DNA from: CATOSD01 sp965203135
GTDB lineage: Bacteria > Chloroflexota > Dehalococcoidia > Lucifugimonadales > CATOSD01
DNA: 64,000 nt
Assembly (NCBI GenBank): GCA_965203135.1
Contig: CBDBBO010000001.1
Coordinates: 1,364,001 to 1,428,000 of the forward strand
Direction: 5' to 3'
The stretch's first letter is position 1, and each line of letters opens with the position of its first letter. Shown piece after piece: positions 27,311 to 37,500 of this stretch. The notes under the pieces were generated by a model. The model did not search any database. It had not been told where the DNA came from and saw only the letters and a list, made by a program, of their open reading frames with translations. The position numbers and the translations under genes were made by a program.

Positions 27311-28183
27311 TTAGACGAGGTTTTCCTGGATGAAGGCGGTCATCTCGCTGAGGGCCCGCTGCGCAATGTCCGAGTCGAGGTCCCGGAGCACTCCGTCGCC
27401 CTCCTCTTCGAAGATCGTAACGTCGATCCGTCCACCCGCATTACGGTACTGCCTGATGAACTCGTCCAGGTCCGGGCGCGGGTGCGACGCCTCGTAGCCC
27501 CGCGCCAGGCACAGCGTTGGCGGCAGTTCCGTGGACTCCCCGCCGGCCAGGATGCGCGCCGGAGCGCCTTCCGCCATCGCCTCCTCCGTCACCCAGTACA
27601 TGTCGTGCAGAGCCACGATGTTCTCGCCAATGGAGTCGGGGCGTACCACGTCATCCCGAAGACCCTTCGCGTAATGGTAGCGACCCAGGGGGTCTATCAC
27701 CGGGGATACCATGATCACGCAGCCCAGCGTGCCGTCCACGTCGGTCGAGCCGTTGGTGAGCGACAGCTCCGCGTAGCGGGAATCGCGGGGGCGCATCCCG
27801 AGCAGCATGGCCTGGTGTGCGCCGCTCGAGGTGCCCATGGCACCAATCTTCTCCGAAATGCCGTTCCAGCTTTCGGCGTTCGCCTTGCACCAGCGGACTC
27901 CATAGTGGATGTCCGCCAGTGAAGCAGGGTACGCCGCCTCGGGCGGAACCCGAAAGTCCAGGGCCGCCACGATGACGCCGTTCCTGGCCAGCGCCTCGTT
28001 GGCGACGTTGCCGTTCGCGCGGTTGCCGTTCACCCAGGCGCCGCCGTGCAGCTCCACCATAACCGGGAAAGGTCCGGTACCCTGGGGCTTGAACAGCGTC
28101 GCCAGGAAGGGCTTGTCGCCGTGCCGCAGGTACTCCACGTCTTCGATCTGGACTTCATAGGTGGTTCGAATGCTGGACGTCAT
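27311..28183 (-). CDS. Alpha/beta hydrolase (esterase-like)
   Basis: A 290-residue cytosolic hydrolase of the alpha/beta fold. MVELHGGAWVNGN provides the oxyanion-hole HGG, GAMGTSSGAHQAM holds the nucleophile Ser (G-x-S-x-G), and the acid and His are expected near the C-terminus. It resembles the BD-FAE / carboxylesterase branch acting on small esters. It is monocistronic; a repeat element lies upstream. Specific substrate unknown. Confidence 0.85.
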   Translation of the reverse strand: MTSSIRTTYEVQIEDVEYLRHGDKPFLATLFKPQGTGPFPVMVELHGGAWVNGNRANGNVANEALARNGVIVAALDFRVPPEAAYPASLADIHYGVRWCKANAESWNGISEKIGAMGTSSGAHQAMLLGMRPRDSRYAELSLTNGSTDVDGTLGCVIMVSPVIDPLGRYHYAKGLRDDVVRPDSIGENIVALHDMYWVTEEAMAEGAPARILAGGESTELPPTLCLARGYEASHPRPDLDEFIRQYRNAGGRIDVTIFEEEGDGVLRDLDSDIAQRALSEMTAFIQENLV

Positions 28184-28332
28184 GTCACACTCCTTCTGGC
28201 CGGTTGAACTTCGGGTGTGGATGGGCCTAGATTAGGACTCCGACCTCTCGCTGTCAAACGACCCGCTGACGGGGCTTGCCTCGGGGTCTGGGCGCCTCCA
28301 ACGCCGTCGCTCCCACGAATTCTGTTCGTTTC

Positions 28333-28770
28333 TGCTGCATTGTGCCCGATTCGTAGCTGAGGACGCCGGCGATTGTGCTCAATTCTGTCTTGCCGGAGTG
28401 GGCATTTCAGGGCAAAAGTGTCGCGTCGCGAGACAGAAGAGGACAGGGGACGGAAGGGCCGACCGGCCGAGTCTTCGCCGCCGTCGGGCGCCCACAGGGA
28501 CGCCGCTACGGATGCCTGGGCGCCCATGCCGTTTGGGGGCAGGGATTCCGGGCCGCGGGGTCAGTCCCTCGCGTATGGTAGAATAGCACGGATGTACGCC
28601 TAAATCAATAGCGTCGGCGAAATCGGCGGATCAGGGCGAATTTGTGGGGAGAAATTGCGCACGAATGGGGACCGGTGGGACGCGGGTGAGAACAGGTGGG
28701 GCACGGTCGGGAACGGATGGCGCGGGAAAGTGACGCTTTTTCGGGGTGCGGGGGCGCCATTGGGGTCGGG
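28333..28770 (+). repeat. Long dispersed repeat element, copy B
   Basis: Inverted counterpart of copy A (6838-7313), with long near-identical stretches such as GGCATTTCAGGGCAAAAGTG and AGCACGGATGTACGCCTAAA. It occupies most of the 654 nt between the hydrolase gene and the truncated HicB gene. Its right end directly follows the place where the HicB frame stops, so the insertion may have truncated that gene. Confidence 0.75.
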
Positions 28771-28837
28771 AGAGGGCGAAGGAGGCGCGGCCGGGGTGCG
28801 CGTCGGGGCGTCTGGTGGCATTGGCCGCTTCCTGGCT

Positions 28838-29071
28838 TCAGTGCTCCGGCGTCACGGTCAAAGTGACAGGCGCGACAGGTTCGATTCCCAACTCGGCGCA
28901 CCCGTCGAGATATACGTCAATGGAGGTGCGGAACTCCCGCTTGATGCCTTCCACGTCGGTGGCTTCGGCATTGGCTATTGGATATGGACCGCTGTTGATG
29001 ACTCTAGCGTGCAGAACCTCGGCCTCATCGTCATAGACGACTTCACCGACGTAACCCTTGTACTCCAGCAT
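28838..29071 (-). CDS. HicB-like antitoxin, C-terminally truncated
   Basis: A 77-residue protein starting MLEYKGYVGEVVYDDE and ending GCAELGIEPVAP plus a short tail; this is the HicB partial-RNase-H fold. Intact HicB proteins continue into a ribbon-helix-helix or HTH DNA-binding domain, which is missing, and no HicA toxin gene adjoins. The ATG at 29071 has AGGAGG upstream; an earlier ATG at 29092 includes that ribosome site. Probably a stump of a HicAB module broken by repeat element B. Confidence 0.7.
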   Translation of the reverse strand: MLEYKGYVGEVVYDDEAEVLHARVINSGPYPIANAEATDVEGIKREFRTSIDVYLDGCAELGIEPVAPVTLTVTPEH

Positions 29072-29149
29072 CAGCCGGCGCCTCCTCCGCATTGTGTTGA
29101 TTCCGCGTCCTGTCGTGCCACACCGGAACCAAACACCCCTGTGCCGGCG

Positions 29150-29731
29150 CTACTGACGCCTGATTACGCCGCAGGCCACGCGGCTGCCGGTGTCCGGCTC
29201 GTCAATCCCATAAGAGTCCGGCCGTTCGTGCACGATGACGGCGGAGCCGTCGGGATCGAACACGGAGTGTCTGGGGCCCTCGTCCAGCGTGATGCCAACG
29301 GTGAAGAAGTCGGCGCGGGCGGAGCCGTCGGAGGCGGCGTAGATGTTGGGAAGGTCGCCGCCGTGTGATTCACTCGATTCGTCGCGATTCCAGGCCGGAT
29401 GGATGAAACCGTGCTCGGCGTCTTCGGGGTTGAAGTGGTCGCCGGCGGCGCTGAAGTCGGGCGCGCACTTGCCCGTCTCGTGGATAATGAAGGCGTGGCC
29501 GCCCGGCGCCAGCCCTTTCACGTCGGCCATGACCAGGACTCCGCCGGCCGCCTGCCGGAAGGCAACGCTGCCCATGACATCGCCGGACGGCGACTCGAGC
29601 GTGGCCTCGGCAGTCAAGCCCACGGTGGGTTCGTCCGCCTCACGCGACTGGACTACCCTGAGCACCAGAATACCAATCACTATGATTGCCACGGGGACCA
29701 CGAAAACCGCCAGCTTCAATCCCCCAGTCAT
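29150..29731 (-). CDS. sodC: Cu/Zn superoxide dismutase, membrane-anchored
   Basis: A 193-residue SodC with an N-terminal membrane anchor or uncleaved signal (LAVFVVPVAIIVIGILVL). Metal and active-site residues are visible: GGHAFIIHE (two Cu-ligand His), GDHFNP (bridging His), HGGDLPN (Zn His and Asp), VIVHE (Cu His), and GSRVACGVI with the active-site Arg and disulphide Cys; the partner Cys is in GKCAPDF. It dismutates superoxide outside the cytoplasmic membrane. The charged stretch HGFIHPAWNRDESSESHGGD is a longer loop than in most homologues. Confidence 0.93.
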   Translation of the reverse strand: MTGGLKLAVFVVPVAIIVIGILVLRVVQSREADEPTVGLTAEATLESPSGDVMGSVAFRQAAGGVLVMADVKGLAPGGHAFIIHETGKCAPDFSAAGDHFNPEDAEHGFIHPAWNRDESSESHGGDLPNIYAASDGSARADFFTVGITLDEGPRHSVFDPDGSAVIVHERPDSYGIDEPDTGSRVACGVIRRQ

Positions 29732-30044
29732 TTCGGGTCACCTCCCCGGCAATGCCGCCTCGACGGCGTAGGAGCTTTCTGATTTTCCTGCGGAAGCCAG
29801 AGTGTTGCAGTATTGATATTATATATCAGTTATGGCCGAATGTGGCCTATATTACTTTCGCGTTAACTGCGTGTCAAATCATCTGACTTGTCCTTGACAG
29901 TTCGCGGTTGCCGGACGATGTTCGCCTATGTACCATGAAAAAGGCAGGTGCAACTGGAGCAAGCGTCGAGTTGACGCCTGTTTTCACACGTATGCAGCCA
30001 ATACTGAGATTTTATCGCAATATACGCGCGTTCAGGAGGATCTC
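29732..30044. other. AT-rich intergenic region with divergent promoters
   Basis: Divergent spacer between sodC (-) and the secreted PPC protein (+). The stretch around 29812-29870 is strikingly AT-rich for this genome, with TTGATATTATATATCAG, an imperfect palindrome, and GGCCgaatgtGGCC. It likely holds both promoters. Codons upstream of 30045 are open from 29928 but show no signal peptide start. Confidence 0.5.
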
Positions 30045-32588
30045 GTGCCCGATAAGCAGCGGAATCATGTTCAGAGGCCAGCATTCCCATCGGTCGGCCT
30101 TGCGATACGCCTGTCGGCGATAGCGGTCCTGCTGGCCGCGCTGGCCGTGGGCTTTCTGGTCTTCGGCTGGAGCGGCCCCGCCTGGGCGCAGGATGCGTCG
30201 GAGTGCGAGACGACCGACCTCGGCACGCTCAGCACCGACGCGGGGAACGACCTGACAGCCGATGGGCGCTGGACCACGAACGACTGCGACTCCCGCTTCC
30301 GGCCGTCCAGCGACGCCCACACCTATAGCTTCGAGGTGAGCGAAGCGGGACGGATCAGGATCGATCTGACCTCCGCGGAGGGCGACTCTTTCCTCTACCT
30401 GCTCGCCGAGGACGGAAGCCGCCTGGCAGACAATGACGACGGCGGCGCCGGCCTGGACGCAAGGGTGGAGCGCGACCTGGAGCCGGGCGCGTACCTGGTG
30501 GAGGCGACCACGGTCGGCGGTCGCGGTCGCGGCGCTGCCGACTTCCGGCTCATGATCGGCCGGGTCGAGGGCTGCGACCCGGTGCACCTGGGCTCGCTGG
30601 AGCAGGGAGCCGTGTTGACCGCGACCGGCTCCTGGACGCTCGACACCTGCGGCTCGCGGTTCGTGGTGGAACACCCGGCGCACGGCTACCTGTTCGACCT
30701 GCCGCAGGGCGGACGGGTGCGCGTGGACCTCATATCGCAAAACGGCGACCCGGTGATGTCGCTGGTCTCGACCACCGCCGGCCTGATCGCGGCCAACGAC
30801 GACGGCGGCGAGCGGCGCAACTCCCGTATAGAGCGCTACCTGCAGCCGGGCACCTATCTGCTGGAGGCGACCACCTACCTGGAGCGCGACTATCAGCCCC
30901 TCATGGCCGACTTCACCCTGGTGATTCAACTGGTGGACGAGACGGCCAGGCAGGACAGCTTCCTGCTCAAAATCGAGGAAGTGCACACACCGGAGCGCGT
31001 GGTCGCGGGTCAGCCGTTTGACGTCCACTACCGCGTCGGCAATCTGGGCGGCGGCGACCTGGCCGACGTTGGCGGCAACGCGGTGGTGTACGTGGTGGGG
31101 CCGCGCGTCTACGAGTACACCGACCCCATAGAGGCGTCGGAGGGACGCTGGGAGTCCGGCGTCTCCTACCACACGGGCGCGCAGACCGCTAACGCGTCGA
31201 GCGAAGAGATACGCGAGGTGACGCCATTCCAGGCGACGCTCAGGAGCACCGGCCCATCGTGGGTGTTCGTAGCGGTCATCACCGACGACGAGGACGGTCA
31301 GGAGCGCGGGTTCCACGGCCAGTGGCAGAACGTGATGGTGCTGAGCGGCACCACGTTCGACGCGGTCACCGTGAGCGTGGACGGCACTGAGTACACGGTC
31401 AAAGCGGAGGCCGACGTGGACGGGCTGGTGACGACCACCGTGAACGCCGTCGACGACCCCGATGCCGACGTGGAGGACACGCTGCGGGCCAAGGCGATCT
31501 TCGCGGCGGGCGTGCGCTCCCATCTGCTGGACGGCCTTTTCGAGCGGCCGGACATCGCGACGTTGCCGGTAACGGGAACGTCCATGCCCGCAGAAGTAGC
31601 TAGCCCGACGTCGAGCGCGCTGCTGGCGCGGTTTGCGGAACGGTACACGGGCGAGATCGATGCGTCCGGCTTGTCCGGCGCGCTGGCGGCGCAGGAGGCG
31701 CTGAGCCCCACCGCCATCGAAGACCTCATACTCGGCACCGCCGGCTCGGCGTCGGCAGAGTACGTCGCCCTGGCGGCATCCTGGAGCGCGCTCCAGGAAA
31801 GCGTCGGCGGAGGCGAGTCGCTCTCCTTCTCCGAGGCATTCGCCCTCTACTCCCAGTTGGCCTACGCCGAACGGGTTGTCTCTCCAATAGCCGAGGCGGG
31901 CAGAGTCGTGGAAGCGGCCCGGGCCGCCGAGTCCGGCTGGCAGGACGCCGGCGTCCAGGAAATGGTCGACGAGTTGGCGCAACGGACGACCTGTCGCAAC
32001 CCCGGCAGTGGGCTGCGGGAGGTCCTGGCGGAGTCGGAGGACCTCGACGCGATGCTCAGGCTCGACGCCGAGATGCGCGCTGCGCTGCCCGGTTACGGCC
32101 CCGCCGTCGACGCGGTGCTTTGCGCGGTGGCGGACGCGGACTACGACAACTCCCTGTTCCTCGAGGGGCTGGGAATCGACGACAGCCCCGAGATTCTTGA
32201 GCTGTTCGGCCACGAACAGACTTCGGTGACGCCGGCGCCTGAGCCGCCGCACCGCCTGCGAATCATCGCCAGGCTCAACGAGGACGGCCGGATCGAACAC
32301 GGCGTCGAACTGTCGAACGGCGAGCGGGTATTCCCCACCAGGCGCCACCTTTCGCCCAATGCCCCCGCCGGGGAATGGCAGACCAGCAGCGACGTAGATG
32401 TGGACGAGACGCCAATAGGCAGGATCCGGACCCGCAGGCTGGAAGACGGGCGAGTGGAGCTCGGCTTCATGGATGCCGGCGGCGGAATCGTCACACCCGA
32501 AATCCGCTATCTGTCCGCCGACATGCCGTCCGGGGTCTGGCTCCGCAGCGCACAGATCGAGGTGACCAAAGAACCCGTCCTCGAGTAG
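30045..32588 (+). CDS. Secreted protein with two pre-peptidase C-terminal (PPC)-like domains
   Basis: An 847-residue exported protein. The GTG start at 30045 follows AGGAGG at ideal spacing and gives a clean signal peptide (LSAIAVLLAALAVGFLVFG ... AWAQD). Two PPC-like beta domains follow, about residues 40-150 and 155-275, each with YSF-V, RIDL, DNDDGG and a PGTYLLEATT-type ending. Next comes a CARDB/NEW-like domain (VVAGQPFDVHYRVGNLGGGDL) and a helical C-terminal half of unknown fold, ending in two short repeats (RRHLSPNAPAGEW, EIRYLSADMPSGVW). No catalytic domain recognised; probably a cell-surface or matrix protein. Confidence 0.75.
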   Translation: MPDKQRNHVQRPAFPSVGLAIRLSAIAVLLAALAVGFLVFGWSGPAWAQDASECETTDLGTLSTDAGNDLTADGRWTTNDCDSRFRPSSDAHTYSFEVSEAGRIRIDLTSAEGDSFLYLLAEDGSRLADNDDGGAGLDARVERDLEPGAYLVEATTVGGRGRGAADFRLMIGRVEGCDPVHLGSLEQGAVLTATGSWTLDTCGSRFVVEHPAHGYLFDLPQGGRVRVDLISQNGDPVMSLVSTTAGLIAANDDGGERRNSRIERYLQPGTYLLEATTYLERDYQPLMADFTLVIQLVDETARQDSFLLKIEEVHTPERVVAGQPFDVHYRVGNLGGGDLADVGGNAVVYVVGPRVYEYTDPIEASEGRWESGVSYHTGAQTANASSEEIREVTPFQATLRSTGPSWVFVAVITDDEDGQERGFHGQWQNVMVLSGTTFDAVTVSVDGTEYTVKAEADVDGLVTTTVNAVDDPDADVEDTLRAKAIFAAGVRSHLLDGLFERPDIATLPVTGTSMPAEVASPTSSALLARFAERYTGEIDASGLSGALAAQEALSPTAIEDLILGTAGSASAEYVALAASWSALQESVGGGESLSFSEAFALYSQLAYAERVVSPIAEAGRVVEAARAAESGWQDAGVQEMVDELAQRTTCRNPGSGLREVLAESEDLDAMLRLDAEMRAALPGYGPAVDAVLCAVADADYDNSLFLEGLGIDDSPEILELFGHEQTSVTPAPEPPHRLRIIARLNEDGRIEHGVELSNGERVFPTRRHLSPNAPAGEWQTSSDVDVDETPIGRIRTRRLEDGRVELGFMDAGGGIVTPEIRYLSADMPSGVWLRSAQIEVTKEPVLE

Positions 32589-32675
32589 CCCGCGCCGAGC
32601 GCCGGCGTGACCTCACCCGCTTTCCAGTGCCGCCATGCTAAGATGAGCCATCTGGAAGAGCGGGGGGATCTTGCT

Positions 32676-32951
32676 ATGGATGTGAAAGAGGCCGCGAAAC
32701 TGGCCAAGGAATACGTGGCGGACCTTTTCAGAGACGAAGGGATCAGTAACGTCGGACTGGAAGAAATCGAGCTTCACGGTCAGACCTGGGAAGTGACCGT
32801 CGGATTCTCACGACCATGGGACCAAGGCGGGTTGGCGACCATTACCCTGGGACAGAAGGGCCTGAGGCGCTCCTTCAAAGTCATTCGCATCGACAACCAA
32901 ATGCGCACGGTCACTTCGGTAAGGGATCGCATTTTGCAGGCCGCTAAGTGA
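32676..32951 (+). CDS. Small conserved hypothetical protein, partner of a lost PIN gene
   Basis: A 91-residue protein beginning MDVKEAAKLAKEYVADLF and containing WEVTVGFSRPWDQGG. GGGGGGAT precedes the ATG at 32676; an alternative ATG lies at 32643. I recognise the type as a small protein usually encoded just upstream of a PIN-domain gene, and such a remnant follows at 32962. It may have been the antitoxin-like member of that pair. Function unknown. Confidence 0.6.
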   Translation: MDVKEAAKLAKEYVADLFRDEGISNVGLEEIELHGQTWEVTVGFSRPWDQGGLATITLGQKGLRRSFKVIRIDNQMRTVTSVRDRILQAAK

Positions 32952-32961
32952 GCCAGGCTCG

Positions 32962-33030
32962 TTGGAAGGGTACTTTCTGGACGCCAATCTGTTCGTCCTG
33001 TTGGTTGTGGGCAGCGAAAGCCGGGACTAG
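32962..33030 (+). pseudogene. PIN-domain fragment
   Basis: The frame beginning at TTG 32962 reads LEGYFLDANLFVLLVVGSES then RD and TAG at 33028. FLDANLFVLL is the first strand of PIN-domain nucleases, with the metal-binding Asp. Only 22 codons remain before the stop, and the DUF4258 gene begins 6 nt later, so the gene has been truncated by replacement or deletion. Confidence 0.5.
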
Positions 33031-33036
33031 CCCCGA

Positions 33037-33297
33037 TTGGAACCGCTAGAACTGGAATACACCAGGCACGCAGCCCACGCCATGCGGGAACGCATGATTC
33101 CAAGGGCTTGGGTGGAGGTAGTGGTGGCGGAACCGGCCCTTCGATTGCCTGACCCTAATGATCCTGAGGTTGACAGGTTCTTCCGTCGCATTCCAGAACA
33201 TGGCGACCGCGTGCTACGCGTCGCCGTCAACACCCGCATTGCTCCATGGCGTGTGGTGAGCGTATTCTTTGACCGGAGGATGAGAGGTAAGCTATGA
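33037..33297 (+). CDS. DUF4258 domain protein (toxin-like)
   Basis: An 86-residue protein of the DUF4258 type, related to RelE-like/BrnT-like small RNases: LEYTRHAAHAMRERMIP at the N-terminus and APWRVVSVFFDRRMRG at the C-terminus. The TTG start at 33037 gives the natural N-terminus. Its last codon overlaps the DUF2283 gene by ATGA. Adjacent DUF4258/DUF2283 genes are a recurrent toxin-antitoxin-like pair; toxicity is not demonstrated by the sequence. Confidence 0.75.
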   Translation: MEPLELEYTRHAAHAMRERMIPRAWVEVVVAEPALRLPDPNDPEVDRFFRRIPEHGDRVLRVAVNTRIAPWRVVSVFFDRRMRGKL

Positions 33298-33494
33298 AGT
33301 TGAACGTGGACAAGGAGGCGGACGCCCTCTATCTGCGCCTCGACGACTCCCCTATTGTGGAGTCTGAGGAAGTATCGCCAGGCGTGGTGCTCGACTACAA
33401 CGAGGCGAACGAAGTGGTAGGGGTGGAGATGCTCCACCTATCGAAGCGCTCCTCCACCCTGAACCTATCGGCGATCCAGTTTGAGACGAATTGA
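33294..33494 (+). CDS. DUF2283 domain protein (antitoxin-like)
   Basis: A 66-residue DUF2283 protein: MKLNVDKEADALYLRLDD, VSPGVVLDYNEANEVVGVEM and a short tail. This is the typical full length. The ATGA overlap with the DUF4258 gene shows translational coupling. By analogy with other pairs of this order it would neutralise the upstream protein. Confidence 0.8.
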   Translation: MKLNVDKEADALYLRLDDSPIVESEEVSPGVVLDYNEANEVVGVEMLHLSKRSSTLNLSAIQFETN

Positions 33495-33658
33495 GTGTCG
33501 GCGGAGAGCAGGCGTTCGTCCTCACCATATAACTGATACTATATCCCATTTTGTCTAGACAAACCTCCCGGACGGCGCCCAGCCACAAATTGACAGACGC
33601 CGTCATGTCGTGTAACGTACTGGTACTTAGTATCAATTTAGACCACAGGAGATTTGAC

Positions 33659-34489
33659 TTGAACTCAGTGATAGATTCCTGGCGTGAGCAGGTGCTGGCC
33701 TTCGACCGGGACATGGCCGCCCTGCGTGAAAAGGGAAATCAGCACGGTCAGAGCCGTCCCGGCGGCTTCGGTTACGCCAACCGGCCCATGGACCCCCACC
33801 GCACCGACGATGCGGCCCTCAACAGCCTGTTCGCCGTGCTGGGCTCGGGCAAAGATGTCCTCGACGTGGGCGGCGGTGCCGGCAGGTTCTCGCTGCCGCT
33901 CGCCACGCGGGCTGAGCGCGTGACCGTAGTCGACCCCTCTGCCGACTCGGTGGACCTGCTGAAAGAACGCGCGGACGAGGCCGGAATCACCAACGTCACC
34001 GCACTCAACGAGCCATGGGAGGATGCGGACGCGCCGGAGGCGGACATGGTCCTCTGCTCCCTCGTGCTCCACCACGTCGCCGAGCCCGCTCCGTTCGTGG
34101 CTAGGCTCCAGGAGCACGCGAGGGACCGCGTGGCCGTGCTGGAGATGGTCCAGACGCCGGGCGTGGTGAACCACCCCTTCTTCGAGCGGGTGCACGGCGT
34201 CGCGCCGACGGCCCTGCCCGGACTGGCCCGGTTGATGGAACTGCTGTGGGCGATGGACATCTACCCGGACGTGGAGATGATCGCGCCCGAACCCGCCGTG
34301 GTGGGTCCCGACCTGGACACGGCGCTGGAGCAGCTGCGCCACAGGCTGTCCGTGCAAGAGGGCACCCCGGAGGACGACCGCCTGCGCGCCGCCGCGGACG
34401 AGCTGCTCGAGGAGACCCCCGACGGGATCACCGTCCGGGGCGTGGCCCCGCTGCGCCAGGCCATCATCACCTGGAGCCCGACCGCGTAG
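33659..34489 (+). CDS. Class I SAM-dependent methyltransferase
   Basis: A 276-residue cytosolic methyltransferase. Motif I is VLDVGGGAGRFSLPLA, followed by VTVVDPS (acidic end of strand 2) and DMVLCSLVLHHV (motif III/IV region). The C-terminal third is a helical cap. I place the start at TTG 33659 because AGGAG lies 8 nt upstream; the open frame reaches 33551. A strong terminator follows at 34504. Acceptor substrate unknown. Confidence 0.85.
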   Translation: MNSVIDSWREQVLAFDRDMAALREKGNQHGQSRPGGFGYANRPMDPHRTDDAALNSLFAVLGSGKDVLDVGGGAGRFSLPLATRAERVTVVDPSADSVDLLKERADEAGITNVTALNEPWEDADAPEADMVLCSLVLHHVAEPAPFVARLQEHARDRVAVLEMVQTPGVVNHPFFERVHGVAPTALPGLARLMELLWAMDIYPDVEMIAPEPAVVGPDLDTALEQLRHRLSVQEGTPEDDRLRAAADELLEETPDGITVRGVAPLRQAIITWSPTA

Positions 34490-34503
34490 GCCTAGCCGCC
34501 CCC

Positions 34504-34554
34504 GGCAGGGCCGCTCGCTCGCGCCCGCAATGCGGGGCACGACGCGGCCCTGCC
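34504..34554. terminator. Hairpin terminator between convergent genes
   Basis: Perfect 11-bp stem GGCAGGGCCGC / GCGGCCCTGCC with a 29-nt loop, followed by GTTCTCC. It separates the methyltransferase gene (+) from the LRR gene (-). Confidence 0.7.
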
Positions 34555-34573
34555 GTTCTCCAGACCCAGGCGG

Positions 34574-37500
34574 CTATTCGCAGAACTCCAGACCTGTAGC
34601 CGCGAAGTCATTGCTCTGCACGTTTCGTAGACCCTCCGGTATGCACCCGCTAAAATCGTTGACGTAGAGGAACAGCTCCTTCAGGTGGTGCAGGTTGCCC
34701 AACTCCGCAGGTATCTCCCCGCTCAAATAGTTGTCGCTGATATCCAGCCATTCCAGCTTGGACAGGTCACCGAGCTCTGGTGGAATCTCTCCGACCAGCT
34801 TGTTGTCGCCGAGGACCAGCCAGTACAAGTTGGACAGGTCGCCCAACTCCGGCGGTATCTCCCCGACCAGCCTGTTGTCGCCGAGGCCCAGCAATTCCAG
34901 ACTGGACAGGTTGCCCAGCTCCGGCGGTATCTCCCCGGTCAAGTGGTTATCTTCGAGGTTCAGCTCCATTAGACTGGACAGGTTGCCCAGCTCCGGCGGT
35001 ATCTCCCCGGTCAAGTGGTTATCTTCGAGGTTCAGCTCCATTAGACTGGACAGGTTGCCCAGCTCCAGCGGAATCTCCCCGCTCAACTCGTTCACGTATA
35101 GGTACAGGATTTCAAGACTGGACAGGTTGCCCAACTCCGGCGGTATCTGCCCGGTCAACTCGTTGCTGTCGAGCCGTAGTTCTCGCAGAGAGGACAGGCC
35201 ACCCAATCCCGGCGGTATCTCCCCGACCAGCCTGTTGTAGCCGAGCCACAGCACTTCCAGATTGGACAGGCCGCCTAGCTCTGGCGGTATCTCCCCCCTC
35301 AACTCGTTGCTGCTGAGGAACAGTATTCTCAGATTGGACAGCTCGCCCAGTTCCGGCGGTATCTCCCCGGCCAACTCGTTGTCACTGAGGTAAAGCCATT
35401 CCAGGTTGCCCAAGTTGCCCAACTCCGGTGGAATCTCCCCCCTCAACTCGTTGTTGCTGAGGAACAGTATTCTCAGGCTGGACAGTTCGCCCAGTTCCGC
35501 CGGTATCTCCCCGGTCAACTCGTTGTCACCGAGGTAAAGCCATTCCAGATTGGACAGGCCACCCAGCTCCGGCGGTATCTCCCCCGTCAGCCCATTGCCG
35601 GGAATCTCGTAGGTGCCGCCGAGGTCCAGCACTGTTACGCGCCCCCTATCGTCGGTGGTTACGCCGTGCCACTCCCCAAGAGGCGCATCGCTCAGCCAGT
35701 TGGTGTTCTCAACCCAGTTCGCTCCCCCGGTCGATTCGTAAAGCGTGACAAGTGCATCTCTTTCCAACGAGGTTTCCTCAAGCGTCGCGGTAAGGGATTC
35801 TGAGCAGAACTCCAGACCTGCATCCGCAAAGTCATTGTCCTGCACGTTTCGCAGACCCCCAGGTATGCACCCGCTAAAATCATTGACGTAGATGTACAGC
35901 TCCTTCAGGCGGTGCAGGTTGCCCAACTCCGCAGGTATCTCCCCGCTCAGATAGTTGTCGCTGATATCCAACCATTCCAGATTGGACAGATCGCCCAGCT
36001 CCGGCGGTATCTCCCCGACCAGCCTGTTGTCGTCGAGGCGCAGCCAATGTAAATTTGACAACTTGTTCAACTCTGGCGGTATTTGCCCGGTCAACTCGTT
36101 TCCGGCAAGGCTCAGCAATTCCAGGTTGGGCAGATTTCCCAGCTCCGTTGGTATCTCACCGGTCAACTTGTTCCTGTCAAGGATCAGCTTCCTTAGATTG
36201 GACAGGCCACCCAACTCCGGCGGTATCTCCCCGCTAAAATCGTTGTAGTGGAGGGATAGTATTCTCAGACTGGATAGTTCGCCCAACTCTGGCGGTATTT
36301 GCCCGGTCAACTCGTTTCCGGCAAGGCTCAGCAATTCTAGGTTGGACAGGTTGCCCAGCTCCGTGGGTATCCCCCCTGTAAACTCGTTTCCGTCAAGGCT
36401 CAGCCAATCCAGGTTGGACAGGTTGCCCAGTTCCGGTGGAATCCCCCCGCTCAACTCGTTCCCGGCAAGGTCCAGCGATCCCAGATTGGACAGGCCACCC
36501 AGCTCCGGCGGTATCGCCCCTATCAACTCGTTCCCGCCAAGGTGCAGCGATTCCAGGCTGGGCAGGTTGCTCAGTTCCAGTGGAATCTTCCCGCTCAACT
36601 CGTTGTTGTAGAGGAGCAGTATTCTCAGGTTGGATAGTTCGCCCAACACAGGCGGTATCTCCCCGCTCAAGTAGTTGTCGTTTAAGCCCAGCGACTCCAG
36701 ATTGTACAAATCGCCCAACTCCTCCGGTATCTCCCCGGTCAACTTGTTCACGGCAAGGTTCAACACCCATAGATTGGATAGGTCACCCAACTCCGGCGGT
36801 ATTTTCCCGCTCAACTCATTCCAGTCGAGGTGTAACTCCCTTAAATTGAACAGGTCACCCAACTCCGGCGGTATCTCCCCGCTAAAATCGTTGTAGGGGA
36901 GGAATAGTATTCTTAGACTGGATAGTTCGCCCAGCTCCGCCGGTATCTCGCCGGTCAACTCGTTGTGGTTGAGGCGCAGAATTGTCAGATTCGACAGGCC
37001 GCCCAGCTCTGGGGGTATCTCGCCGCTCAACTGGTTAGCTTCGAGATCCAGGCCTGTTACGCGCCCTCTATCGTCGGTGGTTACGCCGTGCCACTCCCCA
37101 AGAGACGCATCGCTCAGCCAGTTGGTGTTGCTACGCCAGTTCGCTCCCCCGGTCGCTTCGTAAAGCGCGACGAGGGCGTCCCTTTCCGGGATGGTTTCCT
37201 CAAGCCTAGCGGTAGTGGCCTCTGGGCAGAACTCCAGACCTGTAGCTGCAAAGTCATTGTCCTGCACGTCTCGTAGACCCTCCGGTATGCACCCGCTGAA
37301 ATCGTTGACGTAGATGTACAGCTCCTTCAGGCGGTGCAGGTTGCCCAACTCCGCAGGTATCTCCCCGCTCAGATAGTTGTCGCTAACATCCAGCCATACC
37401 AGATTGGACAGTTCGCCCAGCTCCGGCGGAATCCCCCCTGTCAACTCGTTCCTGTCAAGGAACAGCGATTCCAGGTTGGACAGGCTGCCCAGCTCCGGCG

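Noticed and set aside
28373..28603. Short frame shared between repeat elements A and B, as a possible conserved small protein
   Set aside because: Corresponding frames in the two copies shift relative to each other by indels not divisible by three, so the repeat is not selected as coding.
30012..32348. 778-residue minus-strand open frame
   Set aside because: Antisense of the secreted PPC protein; composition biased and no domain, whereas the plus strand has a signal peptide and ribosome site.
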